From Triglochin maritima (Eukaryota > Streptophyta > Magnoliopsida > Alismatales > Juncaginaceae), in assembly GCA_963682175.1 (NCBI GenBank), contig OY821786.1, positions 23,334,501-23,398,500 on the forward strand: a stretch of DNA of 64,000 nt, written 5' to 3'. The notes below the pieces were generated by a model. It was not told the DNA's origin. It saw only the letters and a list, made by a program, of their open reading frames with translations, and did no database searches. The number at the start of each line of letters is the position of its first letter. Position 1 is the stretch's first letter. Both the position numbers and the translations under genes were made by a program. Positions 9,688 to 22,619 of the stretch are shown here, piece by piece.

Positions 9688-12600
9688 GTAACCTTTGAAA
9701 GCACACAATTGCTATAGCTTGAAGGAAGGGAGGTGAGAAATGGGAGAAACATTGTGATTACTGCAGTCTATGCTGAGAACGGGCACGTGCAGCGGAGGTC
9801 ACTTTGGGAAGACCTTGTTCGTGCCATTCCAGCACCCTCAACGCCTTGGCTGGTTTGTGGGGACTTTAATTGTATCAGAAAAGCTAATGAGAAGAGGGGA
9901 GGAACGGGTCTAAACATGGTGGCCATGGACGAGTTTAATGCTTGTGTGTATCGGCACCAACTGGTGGAGGTCCCGTCTACCGGAGGTGAATTTACGTGGT
10001 CCAATTCCTCGCATGGGATGACAATCATTGAGACACAAATTGATAGAATATTCATGTCCCAGGCGTGGTTGGAGACATTTCCTGATTCCTATTATGATGT
10101 GGGGGATAGAGACTTGAGTGACCACTCGATGGTCACCTTGGTTGCGGAGGAGGGACAATGAAAGAAGTCAATGTTTCAGTTTGTGAATTTCTGGCCTGAG
10201 CAAGAGATGTTCAATGATGTGGTGAGGGAGTCTTGGGCCACGCGGGTGGAAGGTACCCCATGTTTTGTTTGATAGCAAAGTTATATGAGGTGAAAGAGGT
10301 GTTAAAGAGATGGAGTGTAGATACTTTCGGACATGTGGAACACAAAGTGGGTGAAGCTCAACTTCGACTTGCTGACATGAGGAGACAAAGGGAGGAAAAT
10401 CCACATGATGAGGAGCTTTCACGTTGTGAGAGTCTTTGTAAGGTGGACCTGTACCATGCCTTGGTTCGGGCTGACGCTCTTTTGAGACAGAAATCAAGGG
10501 TTCAATGGTTGTAACAGGGTGACCAAAATTCCAGATTTTTCTATGCTTCCTCTAGAGTGAGGAGAGCCACCAATAATGTGAGGAGAGTGAGTGAGGAATT
10601 GGTGTTATTGAGGATAAAGAGGCTATCCGAGAGGCCTTTCGGAGGTATTTTTCTAATTTGTTTTCTAGTGATTTTCAGGTTCAGCCCATTGATCTGACGT
10701 TATCCCTTCCTAAGGTTGGGGAGGATGAGGCGAGAGCAATTATTCAACCACTAGATATGAAGGAGTTAGAGGAAGTGGTGAAACACTCAAATGTGAGACA
10801 AGGCACTTAGCCCAGATGGCTTCAACGCAAAATTCTTCAAAGCCGCGTGGGACTGTTGAAAAGAGACCTTTTCAAAGGTATCGAATCCTTCATTAGAAGT
10901 GGGAAACTACTGAAGCAAGTGAATTACACCTCCATGACAATTATCCCGAAGAAGATGACGCCGACCGTGGTTGATGATTACCGACCCATTTCCCTTTGCA
11001 ATATGGTGTCCCGATTCATGTCAAAGATTTTGGTAAATCGATTGAAGGTACTACTTCCAAATTTGGTGGGGGAATCGCAAATCACATTCGTGAGTGGAAG
11101 GAGAATCAGAGACAACATCTTGCTTGCTCACGAGATTTGCCACAATATCCACGTGGGAGGAGAACGTGGAAGGATGTGTTTGAAGCTCAACCTTAGGAAA
11201 GCTTATAACTGTATTTATTGTCAATTCCTACAGGAAGTAGTCAAGTGGGGGGGCCTACCTGACCATTGGTGTAAACTCATGATGGCTTGCGTCCGAGCTT
11301 CCTTTGTCGTTACAGTGAATGGCGAGAACTCTAGACCATTTGCTGCCACGAATGGACGGAGACAAGGTGATCTATTGGCTCCCTATCTCTTTCTTCTTTG
11401 TATGGAGGTTTTGAGTGCCATGTTCAGTAGGGAGGTTGAGAGGGGCAATCTCAAACCAGCAAGGTGTCGGGATGTACAGATCTGCCACCTCCTTTTCATA
11501 GATGATGTGATGGTCTTTGCTACTGCTACAAGAGTAAATGCAAGGGTGATAAAGCGTATCCTTACTGAATTCTCAACCACCTCCGGGCTGCAGCTGAATG
11601 TCGCAAAGAGTCAAATCGTCATGGGAGGAGTCAACGAGTGTACATGGATATGCTCGCACTTAGGTATGGATAGAGCTGACTTTTCGGTTACATATTTGGG
11701 CCTCCCAATCTTCTCCTCAAGGCAGGGGAGACATCATTGCGTAGGTCTGATCAGCAAGGTGCAACAATGGCTCAGCACATGGAAGAGAAACTTTCTTTCG
11801 ATGGCGGGTCGTGTGGAGTTAGTCAAGAGTATGCTCTTGTCTATGAGCATTTATTGGACGTTAGCATTCATTATCCCGAGAAAAGTCTTAAAGGAGGTGG
11901 AGAGCATCATGATTCACTTCATATGGGGAGGTCCTACAAAGTGGGTGGCGGTAGCATGTAAGGACATTTGCAAACCGAAAAAGGAGGGTGGTTTGGGGCT
12001 GAGGAGATTAAAGGATTGGAATGATGCTGGGCTGATTCAGCTCCTTGGGTTGATTATTGAGGATGGTAGATCGCATTGGGTTTGGTGTATGTGGAGGAAA
12101 TACTTGCGGAATCGAAACATATGGTTAGCTAGGCCACCGTCTGGGTGCTCATAGGCGTGGCGGGTCATTCTAACTGTCCGAGAAGTGGCGAAGGATAAAA
12201 TCCAATACCACATGGGAGACGGAACAACAATTTGTTTCTTTACTGACCCTTGGTGTGGACAACCCTTACTCTCTTCGCCCAGGGGAAAGCATCTTCTGTA
12301 CGACATGGGGATGCCAAGGGATACTATGGTATCTTGTTTCATTCATGAGGGGCTTGGACTCTCCCCGAGCCGAGGTCTCTAGAGATGGTGATATTATGGC
12401 CTAAGATATTGCAAACTCCAATCCACGGGGGGCGAGATAATCCTATTAGAGTTGGAGCAAGAAATGATGCATGTTTAGCAAAGGAAGCTTGGAGTTGGGT
12501 GGTACCTCGACAAAGGAAGGTGGGCTGGACTGAGGTGGTTTGGCACAAGTATCACATACATAAGCATGCTCTTACACTTTGGAGAGCCATAAGAGGATGG

Positions 12601-13004
12601 CTGATCACAGACGCACTTATGCGAGCTTAGGGAGCAAACCATGACTGTCGTTGTGTATTATGTGAGGAAAGAGATGAAGATATGGAACAACTTTTCAGGG
12701 AATGTTGTTTCAGACGTCAAGTATAGGTACAAATGTTGAGAATACTACGGTTGGACACTAATGCAGATGTCACTCTTGTTGTGGAAGTGGAGAGGCTCCA
12801 AAGGATGCAAGGGTCAAAGCTGCAACATGGCACCACGAGACATGCTCTTGCTGCAACCACATATGAGTGTTGGCAAGAGCGAACTAGAAGGATATTCGAC
12901 AACAAGAAGTGCCAACCTGAGGATGTGGGCATGCTTATAAAGGATGTGGTGCGGATGATGGGCACGATGATTAGGGAGCTTAGAGATGATTCTGAGGCTT
13001 TAAA
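9688..13004 (+). pseudogene. LINE-1 ORF2: endonuclease-reverse transcriptase, broken
   Basis: Continuation of the ORF2 opened at 1230. The endonuclease part shows GDFNCIRK, TWSNSS, DRIFM and SDHSM (9733-10161). The reverse transcriptase spans about 10847-12154. Its YADD-type box reads LLFIDDV near 11490, but the first catalytic Asp is replaced: KLNLRKAYN where LINE-2 has KLDIRKAYD. After about 12385 comes the RVT-associated zinc-binding region (CVLCEERDEDMEQLF). Stops and frameshifts lie near 10159, 10512, 10800, 12152, 12628 and 12724. The copia element interrupts it at 13004. The last codons and the TAG at 33553-33555 lie beyond the copia, restored in frame when copia and one TSD are removed. 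Confidence 0.85.
13000..13004. repeat. Target site duplication of the copia element (TTAAA)
   Basis: TTAAA at 13000-13004 and again at 33526-33530, flanking the copia. LINE-1 ORF2 reads through once a single copy is kept. Confidence 0.85.
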
Positions 13005-13387
13005 TGTTAGCAAACAACGATTCTACAGGTTCAGGAGTACCTTTCTTGGAGAGAACCTGTGGTAGCGGAAGGAAGATCGGAGGTCACCTTACGGAATCCT
13101 TTTCACCGGTCGGTCTCCTACTCTCTTGGAGAAGGAGCGCGAGTCCACAACCCAAGAGTCCACGGAATGAGCTTGGTGGAGGTGGAGGGACGAAATGGGA
13201 GAGACAGAAGGTGGCGGCTAGGGTGGGTGGAGGCTAGGGTTTGCACACTTGTTGTTCCATCCAATGGGAGGCTCCCTTCCTTATATAGATGGCTCCACCC
13301 TAAACCCTTAAATGTGTAGTCCAATAGGGACGCGCCATGTGTCAGTGCTTTGGGCAAATATCTTATTAATCCTAGATTAATCCAATA
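13005..13387 (-). repeat. Copia 3' LTR (383 bp)
   Basis: On the minus strand it ends ...TTGCTAACA at 13005. The match with the other LTR plus the TTAAA duplication put its start at TATTGGATTAAT (13387), so the element begins TA rather than the usual TG. The other copy starts TACTGG. It carries TATATA-like sequence (about 13280). Confidence 0.85.
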
Positions 13388-14643
13388 TCTCCCACTTGCA
13401 CAACAGCACGATAACAACATGTCATCTACTTTTGTGTCCCCGACACATGCATATATCACTGATACATACAATCACACAATGGCAATATGTCACCTCTTTA
13501 TGTGTCCCCGACACATATGTATATATTCCTGATACATACAACTACTCCTCTCTCCAAGTACACATCCACAATACGCAAGTCTCTGATCATGTATCCTCGA
13601 TACATGACCATCTGTGTCCCCGACACATGTACTCTTCCGATCATACGAACAAATGGGTCGTGCGACCGGTGATGCACCTGCAATTTAGGAGTCTCAAACT
13701 AGAAACCTTACTTGAAGGCCAAAATGACAACATCCTCATAAAACAACAAATAAGCAGTCAAAAAATGCACATCACAGTTCCCCAGGTTTACTCAAAAACT
13801 CACTTAACATGAATGGTATCTCGATCCCTCGGAGAGAATACCTTCTTGTCCTCAAGGTACTTGCTACTATATCCAATACAGTTGGGCCCAGCATATACTT
13901 TTAGTGCAGTCGAGTCAAACCTTTCCCTTCGCCCCAGACCACCATTACACTCAGAGTTGACTCCTTTCCCGAAGATGCCTCTTTAGACCGAATCTCTCAT
14001 GGTCATAGATAACATCCCAAAGTAGCCACATCAACTCTTCGCTTCATGGTGTCGTTGAAGGCCACTGAGGGCAACTAATGACAATCAAGTCTTGGACTCA
14101 CATAGTGAAGGAGCAGTGATCCATCCTTTCACTTCCAAATGGTCGCTCAGCACATGTTGTATGACAAACATGTTATGGTGGATCATACTGTACACAACAG
14201 TATGTCGGTCTCTCAACACCATACAAGTCTTAGTCCAGTCGCACCCCCTATGCGCCTGACCCGAGCTTCATCATTGTCGCCTTAACACCATACAAGAGCC
14301 ACCTGGCGCCACATGTGATGCTCGCACTTGGCTTCTATTGGTCACATGAATCGTGGGAACATTCATGTCAATCCTCACCAACATAGAGGATCTCATCTTG
14401 ATTCCTAATCAAGGCGACTGTCCTATCATGAACTGCTCTGGATCTATCATACAAGATCTCCTCATGATCAGTCTCATCTCTGCTCGCTATCAAAAGCGCC
14501 AGAGGCGAATGCTCTTGTGAGTGAGCATTCTTCAGTCTATTGACAGAATAATATTTTATGCTAGAACAACTACATCAATCAAACAGATATAGTCGAAAGG
14601 AAAACACAATCACTCATAAAAGGAAGTTAGACATGTCAATGCA
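13388..14643 (-). other. Copia 3' noncoding region with hairpin repeats
   Basis: A PPT (minus strand AAGTGGGAGAT, about 13388-13400) adjoins the LTR. Next comes an array of near-identical hairpins at 13433-13627. The remaining kilobase up to the pol stop has no recognisable gene; it is long for a copia 3' UTR. Confidence 0.7.
13433..13627. repeat. Array of four hairpin repeats in the copia 3' UTR
   Basis: TGTGTC-CCC-GACACA occurs at 13433-13447, 13501-13515 and 13613-13627. A compensated variant CATGTATC-CTC-GATACATG lies at 13588-13606. Half-units (CTGATACATAC) occur near 13458 and 13529. Confidence 0.85.
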
Positions 14644-17600
14644 TCAAAGTCTGCGTAAGCCTAAGGACTTCACATGAGACACAAACGAGTCCTTAGCTAT
14701 AGCCTTGGTAAGAGGGTCAGCTACCGTAAGACTAGTAGACACATGTCTTAACACAACTTCCTTTCTCGCTATGACGTCCTTCACAAAATGATACCTAACC
14801 TGTATATGTTTGGTCTTTCCATGATATTTGGGGTCTTTCACATAACAAAGGGCAGCCATGCTGTCACAATAGACAACGACAGGCTCATTCGATGTCTCTA
14901 CTAGCCCAGTATGTTGTAAGAACCTCCTCAAGCAAACTGCCTCCTGTACTGCTACAGAGCATGCAACATACTCTGCTTCCATAGTCGACAGGGCTATACA
15001 GGTTTGGTTCTTCCTGGACCATGAGATGGCCCCATTATCCAGCAAGAAAGCATAACCAGAGGTAGAATTCCTTTCATCAATCTCGCCAGCCCAATCGGCA
15101 TCACTATAGCCCATCAGGCGGAGATCTGATGCTTGGTAACACAACATGTAGTTACTCGTTCCTCTGAGGTATCTCATGATTCTCTTGACTGCATTCCAGT
15201 GCTCCATGCTTGGGCTAGACTGGCATCGACTCACCATGCCCACAACATAACAAATGTCTGGCCTAGTACACATCATAGCGTACATAAGGCTTCCCACAAC
15301 ATTGGAGTATGGAACCTTGCTCATTTTGCCCTTCTCTTCAGGACTCTCAGGATGCTTATCAAGGCTCAAGTGCAAACCCTTCTCAACAGGAGTGTCGATT
15401 GGTTTGCATTTGTCCATATGGTATTTCTTTAAGATGTTGTTAATATAAGTCTCTTGAGACAATCCCAGAAGTCTCTTGGACCTATTTCTAACTATCTTGA
15501 CACCAAGGACGTAGCTAGCTTCACCCATGTCCTTCATATCAAACATGGAGGAGAACCACTCTTTAGTGGATTTCAGCAACTCTTTGCTATTGCCAGCCAT
15601 GAGTATGTCATCAACATACAAGGTCAGAATAACAAATTTACCATTGGATCTCTTAACGTACACACAGTGATCTTCCTCAAGCATAGAGAACGCATTCTTT
15701 GATATAGCTTGATGGAAGCGAATGTTCCACTGTCTAGACGCTTGTTTTAAGCCATACAAGGACTTATTGAGCTTGCACACTTTGCGCTCTTGTCCTTTGA
15801 CTTCAAAACCTTGAGGTTGATCCATATAGATCTCCTCCTCAAGTTCTCCATTGAGAAAAGCAGTCTTTACATCCATTTGGTAAAGCTCTAAGTCCATCTG
15901 AGCTACAATAGCTAGTAGAAGGCGAATGGAGGCAAACCTAACCACGGGTGAAAAGGTTTCCTCAAAATCCACGCCTTCTCTTTGGGTGTAGCCTTTAGCT
16001 ACCAGTCTAGCCTTGAATCTATCAATAGATCCATCCGCCTTCCTCTTCATCTTGAGGATCCACTTGGCCCCAATGGCGTTTCGGCTCGGCGGTAAGTCGA
16101 CCAAGTCCCAGACTCGATTAACTTTCATCGACTCCAACTCTTCCTTTATAGGTTCTAACCACTCTTTCGCATTTGGACCTTCCAAAGCCTCTTTCAAGGT
16201 CTCCGGTTCTTGCTCATCGATTACTGTCATCCCAGATGATTCATAATCAATTTCTTCTTGAGCTATCATGAGGGCCTCTTCCTCTAAGCGAAACCGCCTA
16301 CGAGGAATGAGCCCGTGTTTACTTCGACGCAGATGGGTATCTGATGGCTCATCCTCCGTGAGAGCTATCGGATCCTCAGCATTGCTGCTCCCACTAGGAT
16401 TGACTGGTGGAACCTCATGTTCAACTTCCAGATCCTGATCCCGTGTAGTGGCAATGTCCTCATCTTGTTGTTCAAAGAAGTCCACTGACTCTTTGATAGC
16501 TCCAGCAAGAGTTAGAAAAACATTTTCCAAGAATGTGGCATCCCTAGACTCCAGTTCCGTCCTTCTTTCATTCTCGTCTAACCAGATAAAAACATAACCT
16601 TTGGAGAGATTACTGTATTTTACGAAGATACACTTTTTCCCTCTAGGTCCTAGTTTTCCATATCGGTGACTAGTAGAATGAATGTATGCCGCGCATCCCC
16701 AAGGATGCAGCAGACTAAAATCAGGCTTTCGTCCTGTCTATAACTCATATGTAGTTGAGGGAACCGATTTTGTTGGAACTCTATTGAGGATGTAGGGAGC
16801 AGTCATTAGAGCATCTCCCCAAAACGAAATTTGCAAGCTCGCATGCGCCATCATGGATCTAACCATGTCTAGCAACGTTCTATTCCTTCTCTCGGAAACA
16901 CCATTTTGCTGAGGAGTATAAGGCATAGTGAGTCGTCTAGATATCCCCTTTTCATCACATAACTCCTTGAACATTATGGAGAGATACTCCCCACCTCTGT
17001 CCATTCTGAGAGTTTTTATCTTATTATCCAATTGATTCTCTACCAAGCTCATGAATTTCTTAAAGCATTCTAGAGCTTCTGACTTGTGAGAAATAAGATA
17101 AATATGACCATATCTAGTGTAGTCATCAATAAATGTGATGAAGTAACTTTGTCCATGTCTAGTACGCACATTCAATGGTCCAGAAATATCCGAGTGAATT
17201 AGTTTTAAAGGAGAAGTAGCCCTAATGGCTTTTCCGAACGGTTTTCTAGTTGCCTTTCCAGCTAGACAAGATTCACAGGTCGGCAATTCAAATTTGGAGC
17301 ATTCTCCTAATACCCCCTCCTTTGCCAACATGTTCATCCGGTCAACACCAATGTGACCTAGTGTAGCATGCCACATAACTGAATCATTATTCATGGAACT
17401 TTGACTCATAAAGGCACTAGTGTTATGATTGAAATCATAAATTGCGTCCAACACAATAAAACCGTCTGAAAGAAAGGCACATCCATAATAAATGCTAGCA
17501 AGGTATAAACCCATATCATTGTTCTCAAAAACAACTTTAAAACCATGTCTCATCAAAACAACAACAGAAATAATATTTCGCCGTATAGCTGGTGCATACA

Positions 17601-18714
17601 ACACGTCGTGAAGTAATAGGATCCGGCCACTTCGCAAAGCCACTTTGCATGTGCCAACTCCAAGAACTTCAATGCTAGTGTTGTTCGCTATGTTTATTCG
17701 CCTCCCACTTGGAGCACGGCGATATTCCATGAAGAAAGAACGATCCTTTGTTACGTGGTCTGTGGCACTTGAATCCACAATCCACACAGGAGAGTGATCA
17801 GTGCGCATCACAGAACTAGTCACGTTACAATTCATGGGATTACACATAGTAATTACCTTTTGCTCAGTGCACTCACGAGCAAAATGTCCAGTCTTTCGGC
17901 AGTTAAAAAAAGTCACATTAGACTTATCTTTCCCACCTCTAGATCCTCGAGGTCGTTTCTTTCCAGCTTTGTTTTCTGTTTTGTTTTTATTTGCACCCTT
18001 CTTGCCTTTAAAACCCTGAGCTCTATCTCTTTTGCGCTTAAAACCTGCACTCCTCCGAGGAGCGCCAGCTTCAGCAGCAAACACTTCAGTTAGAGGGTCT
18101 TCCGCAAGCATGCGGTCCTCCTCCAGCTCTAGGTGTTTTGCGGCCTGGTCAAATGTATTGATGTCATCAGCATGAGTCAGATGGACCTTCATATGCTCCC
18201 AACTCTTCGAAGGCAATGATCTGATGAGAGCAGACACTTGCTCCTCATCGGTCTTAGTACGACCAGCAGCGCTCAGTTCGCTTATCATGTTTAATATTGC
18301 GGTAATATGCTGCCTCATCGTGTGACCTTGGCGCATTTTACACCCATCAAACATGAGTCCAAGCTGGCGGGCCCTTGTGACGGAGGTCACTCCGTACTGA
18401 AACTTCACAGCTTCCCACAAGGCCTTTGCAGTTCGCAATGTTTCAAACCGCAGTAACAGATCATCTCGCATCGAACTCAGAATTGTAATGCGAGCAATAC
18501 GGTCTTTCTTTTTCCATGCATTATAGACATCCATATTTCTGCGATGTTGCGCAGTGTTCCCCTCCTCGGGGGGAGACATAGTTTGGGTTATATTTTTTAA
18601 CATGTCCTGATCCTCTAAGAGATACTCAATTTTACGATGCCACAGATCGTAATTTCTTTCATTGAGTTTATCTCCTCGAGTCAGATCAGCGACAATGCTT
18701 TTGGAAGCAGCCAT
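14644..18714 (-). pseudogene. gag-pol: Copia Gag-Pol polyprotein with one premature stop
   Basis: The ATG at 18714 ([14 protein letters not shown]) is preferred over codons further upstream in the same frame. One frame of about 1356 codons runs to 14644 and is broken only by TAG at 16738-16740, after STTYEL. Domains in order: Gag of UBN2 type; zinc knuckle [14 protein letters not shown] (Phe replaces the first Cys); protease DSSATDH (DSG changed to DSS); integrase HX4H...CESC, HSD, FIDDYTR, ENQLDNK; reverse transcriptase [10 protein letters not shown] and YVDD; RNase [23 protein letters not shown]. It reads nearly whole but carries at least three substitutions at key residues, so it is probably inactive. 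Confidence 0.9.
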
Positions 18715-20722
18715 AAAAATCGTTCGATCAAAAAAACCACATAGCGATACATGAGTTCTAGCATAAAATACAACGAGCCGCAATAGTCATAAAAAATAAA
18801 CTAACTTAATAACTATAGCATTCAGACCAAAGGAAAACATAAAGCGTTCGATCAAATCCTCATGCAATAGTTAATAAAGCTATTTTAAAAATTCATATAT
18901 TGCGCTCCATCATGATTTAATAACCCTAAAAAACGTATAAATCATGGCAAATCAGCAGCAAATAAATAATTATCCTCCGGTTGCAAGGTGGTTTACACAA
19001 AACACTTCTACCTTGCAACTCCCACTAGGCATGCAAGTTCCAAAAAAACGTTCCTTTCAGAACATTCCAATCAAGATCACACAGAAATTAATTGTTACAT
19101 TACTTCCATATTGAGCTAAGGATCCCCCATAGGGATTTAGAACTGTAGATGGGAACCTGCATAAGCCTTATAGCAATAATATCGCAATAATAAAAATAAA
19201 GGAGCCCATCGTCTCCCTAGGGCAATAAACAGTCCACAGTCCATAATTATTACAGTCCATAAATATTACAGCCCATTGCGATATCTATTGCAAATGGAAA
19301 TGAATGAATGAAATTACGCTCAGCTCTCAATAAGGCAGCAAAAATAAATCAGCATCCATTCACACCATTCATACCATACAAGCGCAATCTTTCCATACGT
19401 TAGCACAATCACACGCATGAATAAAGTGTACACCACTTCCAAATAAGAAGGAAGTAATATATAAGGAAACAACACATATATGGAGCATAAGAAAAACGTA
19501 TATGGAAATACCAATCAATCTCCATTATACTATCTCAAAACAGAAATTTTCTTTTCTTTCCCCAATCAACATAATCATGAGAGCGTAAAAATTATCCTAC
19601 TCGCATTAGGAAAGAAAAATCCGGAAAAAATCCTCAATGAGATCAACACATGTATGTGGATTTAATCATAAAGGAAATATTTCAAATGAAATGCATGCTA
19701 TCATTCCAAAAAATCCGAAATTCCTTAAATGAAATCAACACATATATGTGCATCAAAGGAAAGCATTCAAAAAATACTTTTAAGGCAACAAAACTCCAGC
19801 CCATAATATGCTCTAAAAAATTTCAGAATTTGCCAATCTTTCCTTAATCAATATAAGCATGCAATCAACAATAATTATGCTACTTGTATTGGAAAGAAAA
19901 AAATTGAAATTTTCAAGAGAACAACAAGCATATATGCACATTTTTCAGTAAGGAAACCAATCAATCACATGCATGTTAATGCTCCAAAAAAAGCCATATC
20001 CGAAATTCTTTGGAGCAACAAGGCAACACAATTATCATGCATATGCATATGGCAATAAACATCTACTCTAGATGCATGCTCATATTGAAAAATGCTAAAT
20101 AAACAAGCATATACACGAAATTCCAGAAAACATGAGATCTAGTCATGCATGTACACGAATCAGAGATAACAACATTTGATCCATCCATGCAATCCGACAT
20201 GCATGATGATATACAAATGACATACAAACATTATCATCTAATTCAAGCATGACAAACATATCAGAGAATTAAACTACTGATTATCACATAAAACATGCGC
20301 AAAAACAGAAGATCATCATGATAGGGTTAACACAGATTTCATGTATACATGCTCAAAGATTAGAATAAATAATATCTAACCCTAATTCGGAAAAATCAGG
20401 AAAAATAGACATCTGATTTCATGTATACATGTGCATGATTTAGAAGAATCGACATGGAAAATAACTTCTGATTTTATTTAATACATGCGCAAAGAATAGA
20501 GGTAACAACACAGAAAAAACAGAATTCTGGTCACATCTATGTATGTGCAATGATAGGAGAGCAACATATCATATTGGCTCGAAATAAAATCAGGAAAAAA
20601 TCCATCTTAAACCATGCATACATGCGCAAGAATGGAGGAGCAAAATCTAACCCTAGATGCATGCTCTAATGAACCAAAACATGCGCATCGTGTAAATAAG
20701 CAATGCTGATTTTTCTGTTATC
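18715..20722 (-). other. Copia leader, AT-rich with degenerate repeats
   Basis: No gene. The copia 5' leader continues at 32967-33128 on the far side of LINE-2. From about 19300 it consists of imperfect repeats of roughly 70-120 bp, with recurring CATG(C/T)ATAC/CATGCGCA words followed by A-rich stretches such as (G)GAAAAA(A)TC. Open frames here are short and not conserved. Confidence 0.6.
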
Positions 20723-20902
20723 TTTTTTTTGCAAAGCAAAAGGGAGGCTTAGCCTCTAAATTTGTATTAGTAAAGAAACTGTTTACATCTACAAAAATTT
20801 GTTTGTTCAGTTCGCAGGTGTATGCCACATGCATACCCGGCTTCTCCCTACCACCTATATGTACTCACGAGAAGGTCAAGTAGTATAAGGAAATAATTAT
20901 AT

Positions 20903-20907
20903 CTCAT
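20903..20907. repeat. Target site duplication of E2 (CTCAT)
   Basis: CTCAT at 20903-20907 and 28238-28242 flank E2 exactly. Confidence 0.9.
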
Positions 20908-22450
20908 TGATTGATCGTTTTATATTTAACCGCAAGTGCACGGCCGCGTTGAAGCGGTGGCAAATACGGGTCGTCCACTGGGAGGTGTGTCGACACTTGG
21001 TTTGTGCGAAGGCGAGAGGTAAAGAAAGGGAAGAAAGGTTGGTTACACTAAACTACACTAAAACGCAAATGGAAATGGAAAAGAAGCAAGAAAACTAAAC
21101 CCCAAAGGGGGTAGAGAAATAATGTGAACATAAAGAAGTGTGTGTGTGTGTTCCTTAAGCTCTTCACAACATGTAGTGCATGAAATCATAAAACTACATC
21201 CAACTTTCCCTCCACATGAATTAAGATTTCACTACATCATTAAAACATACAAGACAATAGTTGGAATGAAGCTACATGAACTCTAGTATAAAGACTAGAC
21301 CCTACTATGCCTCCACATGAATTAAGATAAGACTACATCATTAAAACATACAAGACATTAGCTAAGGTAAAGGCAACAAGAGCTCATACACTACAACTTG
21401 TGTTTCCAATATTAACTTCATCCATATCCTAACCTTATCATTCCCCATAAAATAGGTCTACTAATCAAAGCATAAGCTAAGCTTCATTCAAGAGCATTAG
21501 CATATCAAAGATAAGAGTGGAGACCCATTAGATGGTTATGGAAATCATATAAAGCTCAAGGGATAAAAATAACACACACTTAATACACTACATAATTATA
21601 TCACATATTTCTCCACCCCCCAAATGGGGATGGAACTACTCACTACTCATTACACTACTGATTAGACTAAGTAAAGAAAACATTTAACTAAGATACTAAA
21701 ATTACTAAACAAGAAATTAAACAAAGTAAAGCAACCCACACAAAACAAGCAACATAACAAGACAAGATTAAAAGAAACAAATAAACTTTTATTAACAATG
21801 ACTCACATTGAAGGTAGCATTCTTCTCCACCTTGAGTTATTGCTTCAAGGCTCACTCCTTAGTAGAGAGAATGCCACCAAACAATGGGTAATTACAATGG
21901 AAGGTGAAGAGTTCTATTTATAGGCATGGAAAAAGCTAATCCGGGACAATCACCCGATGTGGGACTAAACCAATACCAAAAATAGCCTAAACGAACATTA
22001 ATACAAGTCCAGGAGAAATTTGGGCGGATCCTGAGTGATATGGACCGCCAATTAGCGGTCCAAGACTGCCAATTGGCGGTCCAAAATCGTCGGATCGTGT
22101 TGGAATTTGTTGTGGGCTTTGCTTTCTGGTATTGTTGGTCTTTGATGCGGTTACTTGACTTGTTGGAGCTCCGACCCGAATAGAATTGGTAAAATACTCC
22201 CCATGATGGTGTGGAGTATTCTGTTTTGCTCTTAGGTCCTTCTGTCTTACATTCAGGTCCTTCTCCCTTGCATCTTGGTCCCTAGATCTCACAATTCAGT
22301 CCTTTTTCCCAGCTTTTGGGTCCTTTTATGCTTCATCTCTTCAAACCTATTTATTCCTGAAAACTAAACATAAAACTCGTCACGTAGCATTGCTTAGGTG
22401 TAAGATAATAGATATAAGGTACAAATATAAGCATGAAATGATGTCAATCA
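20908..22450 (-). repeat. E2 3' LTR (1543 bp)
   Basis: Termini in minus sense are TGATTGACATC...CGATCAATCA. It carries twin palindromes at 22043-22060 and 22064-22081, TATA at 21915-21922 (minus) and a (GT)n run near 21139. The GT run is slightly longer than in the other LTR. Confidence 0.9.
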
Positions 22451-22551
22451 AATACCCCCACACCTAAGTTTTTGCTAGTCTCGAGCAAAACAAAGAAAGA
22501 GAAAAACAAACGAGAAACAAGAAATCCTAACTCACTTTCGTTGGAATCACG

Positions 22552-22619
22552 GTTGCACTTAGCACGTGCAACAAGCCGTTAAACCTCCTTGTTGCCAAGG
22601 AGGAGGAGTGTTGTCTCCT
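22552..22619 (-). ncRNA. Three-hairpin RNA module A-B-C in E2
   Basis: In sense orientation: A AGGAG-ACAACA-CTCCT (22619-22604); B CCTCCTTG, loop GCAA, CAAGGAGG (22603-22584); an 11-nt spacer; C GTTGCAC-GTGCTAA-GTGCAAC (22572-22552). Against E1 only the tetraloop differs (GCAA for GCGA), and it stays GNRA. The LTR begins 101 nt further on. Confidence 0.7.

Noticed and set aside
13433..13627. CRISPR-like array
   Set aside because: Four irregularly spaced hairpins of 15-19 bp in a plant retrotransposon UTR; no regular spacers and no cas genes.
20907..21098. A 63-codon frame present in both E2 LTRs (also 26696-26887)
   Set aside because: It is duplicated because the LTR is duplicated. It starts at the LTR edge over conserved U5 signals, and no protein motif is seen.
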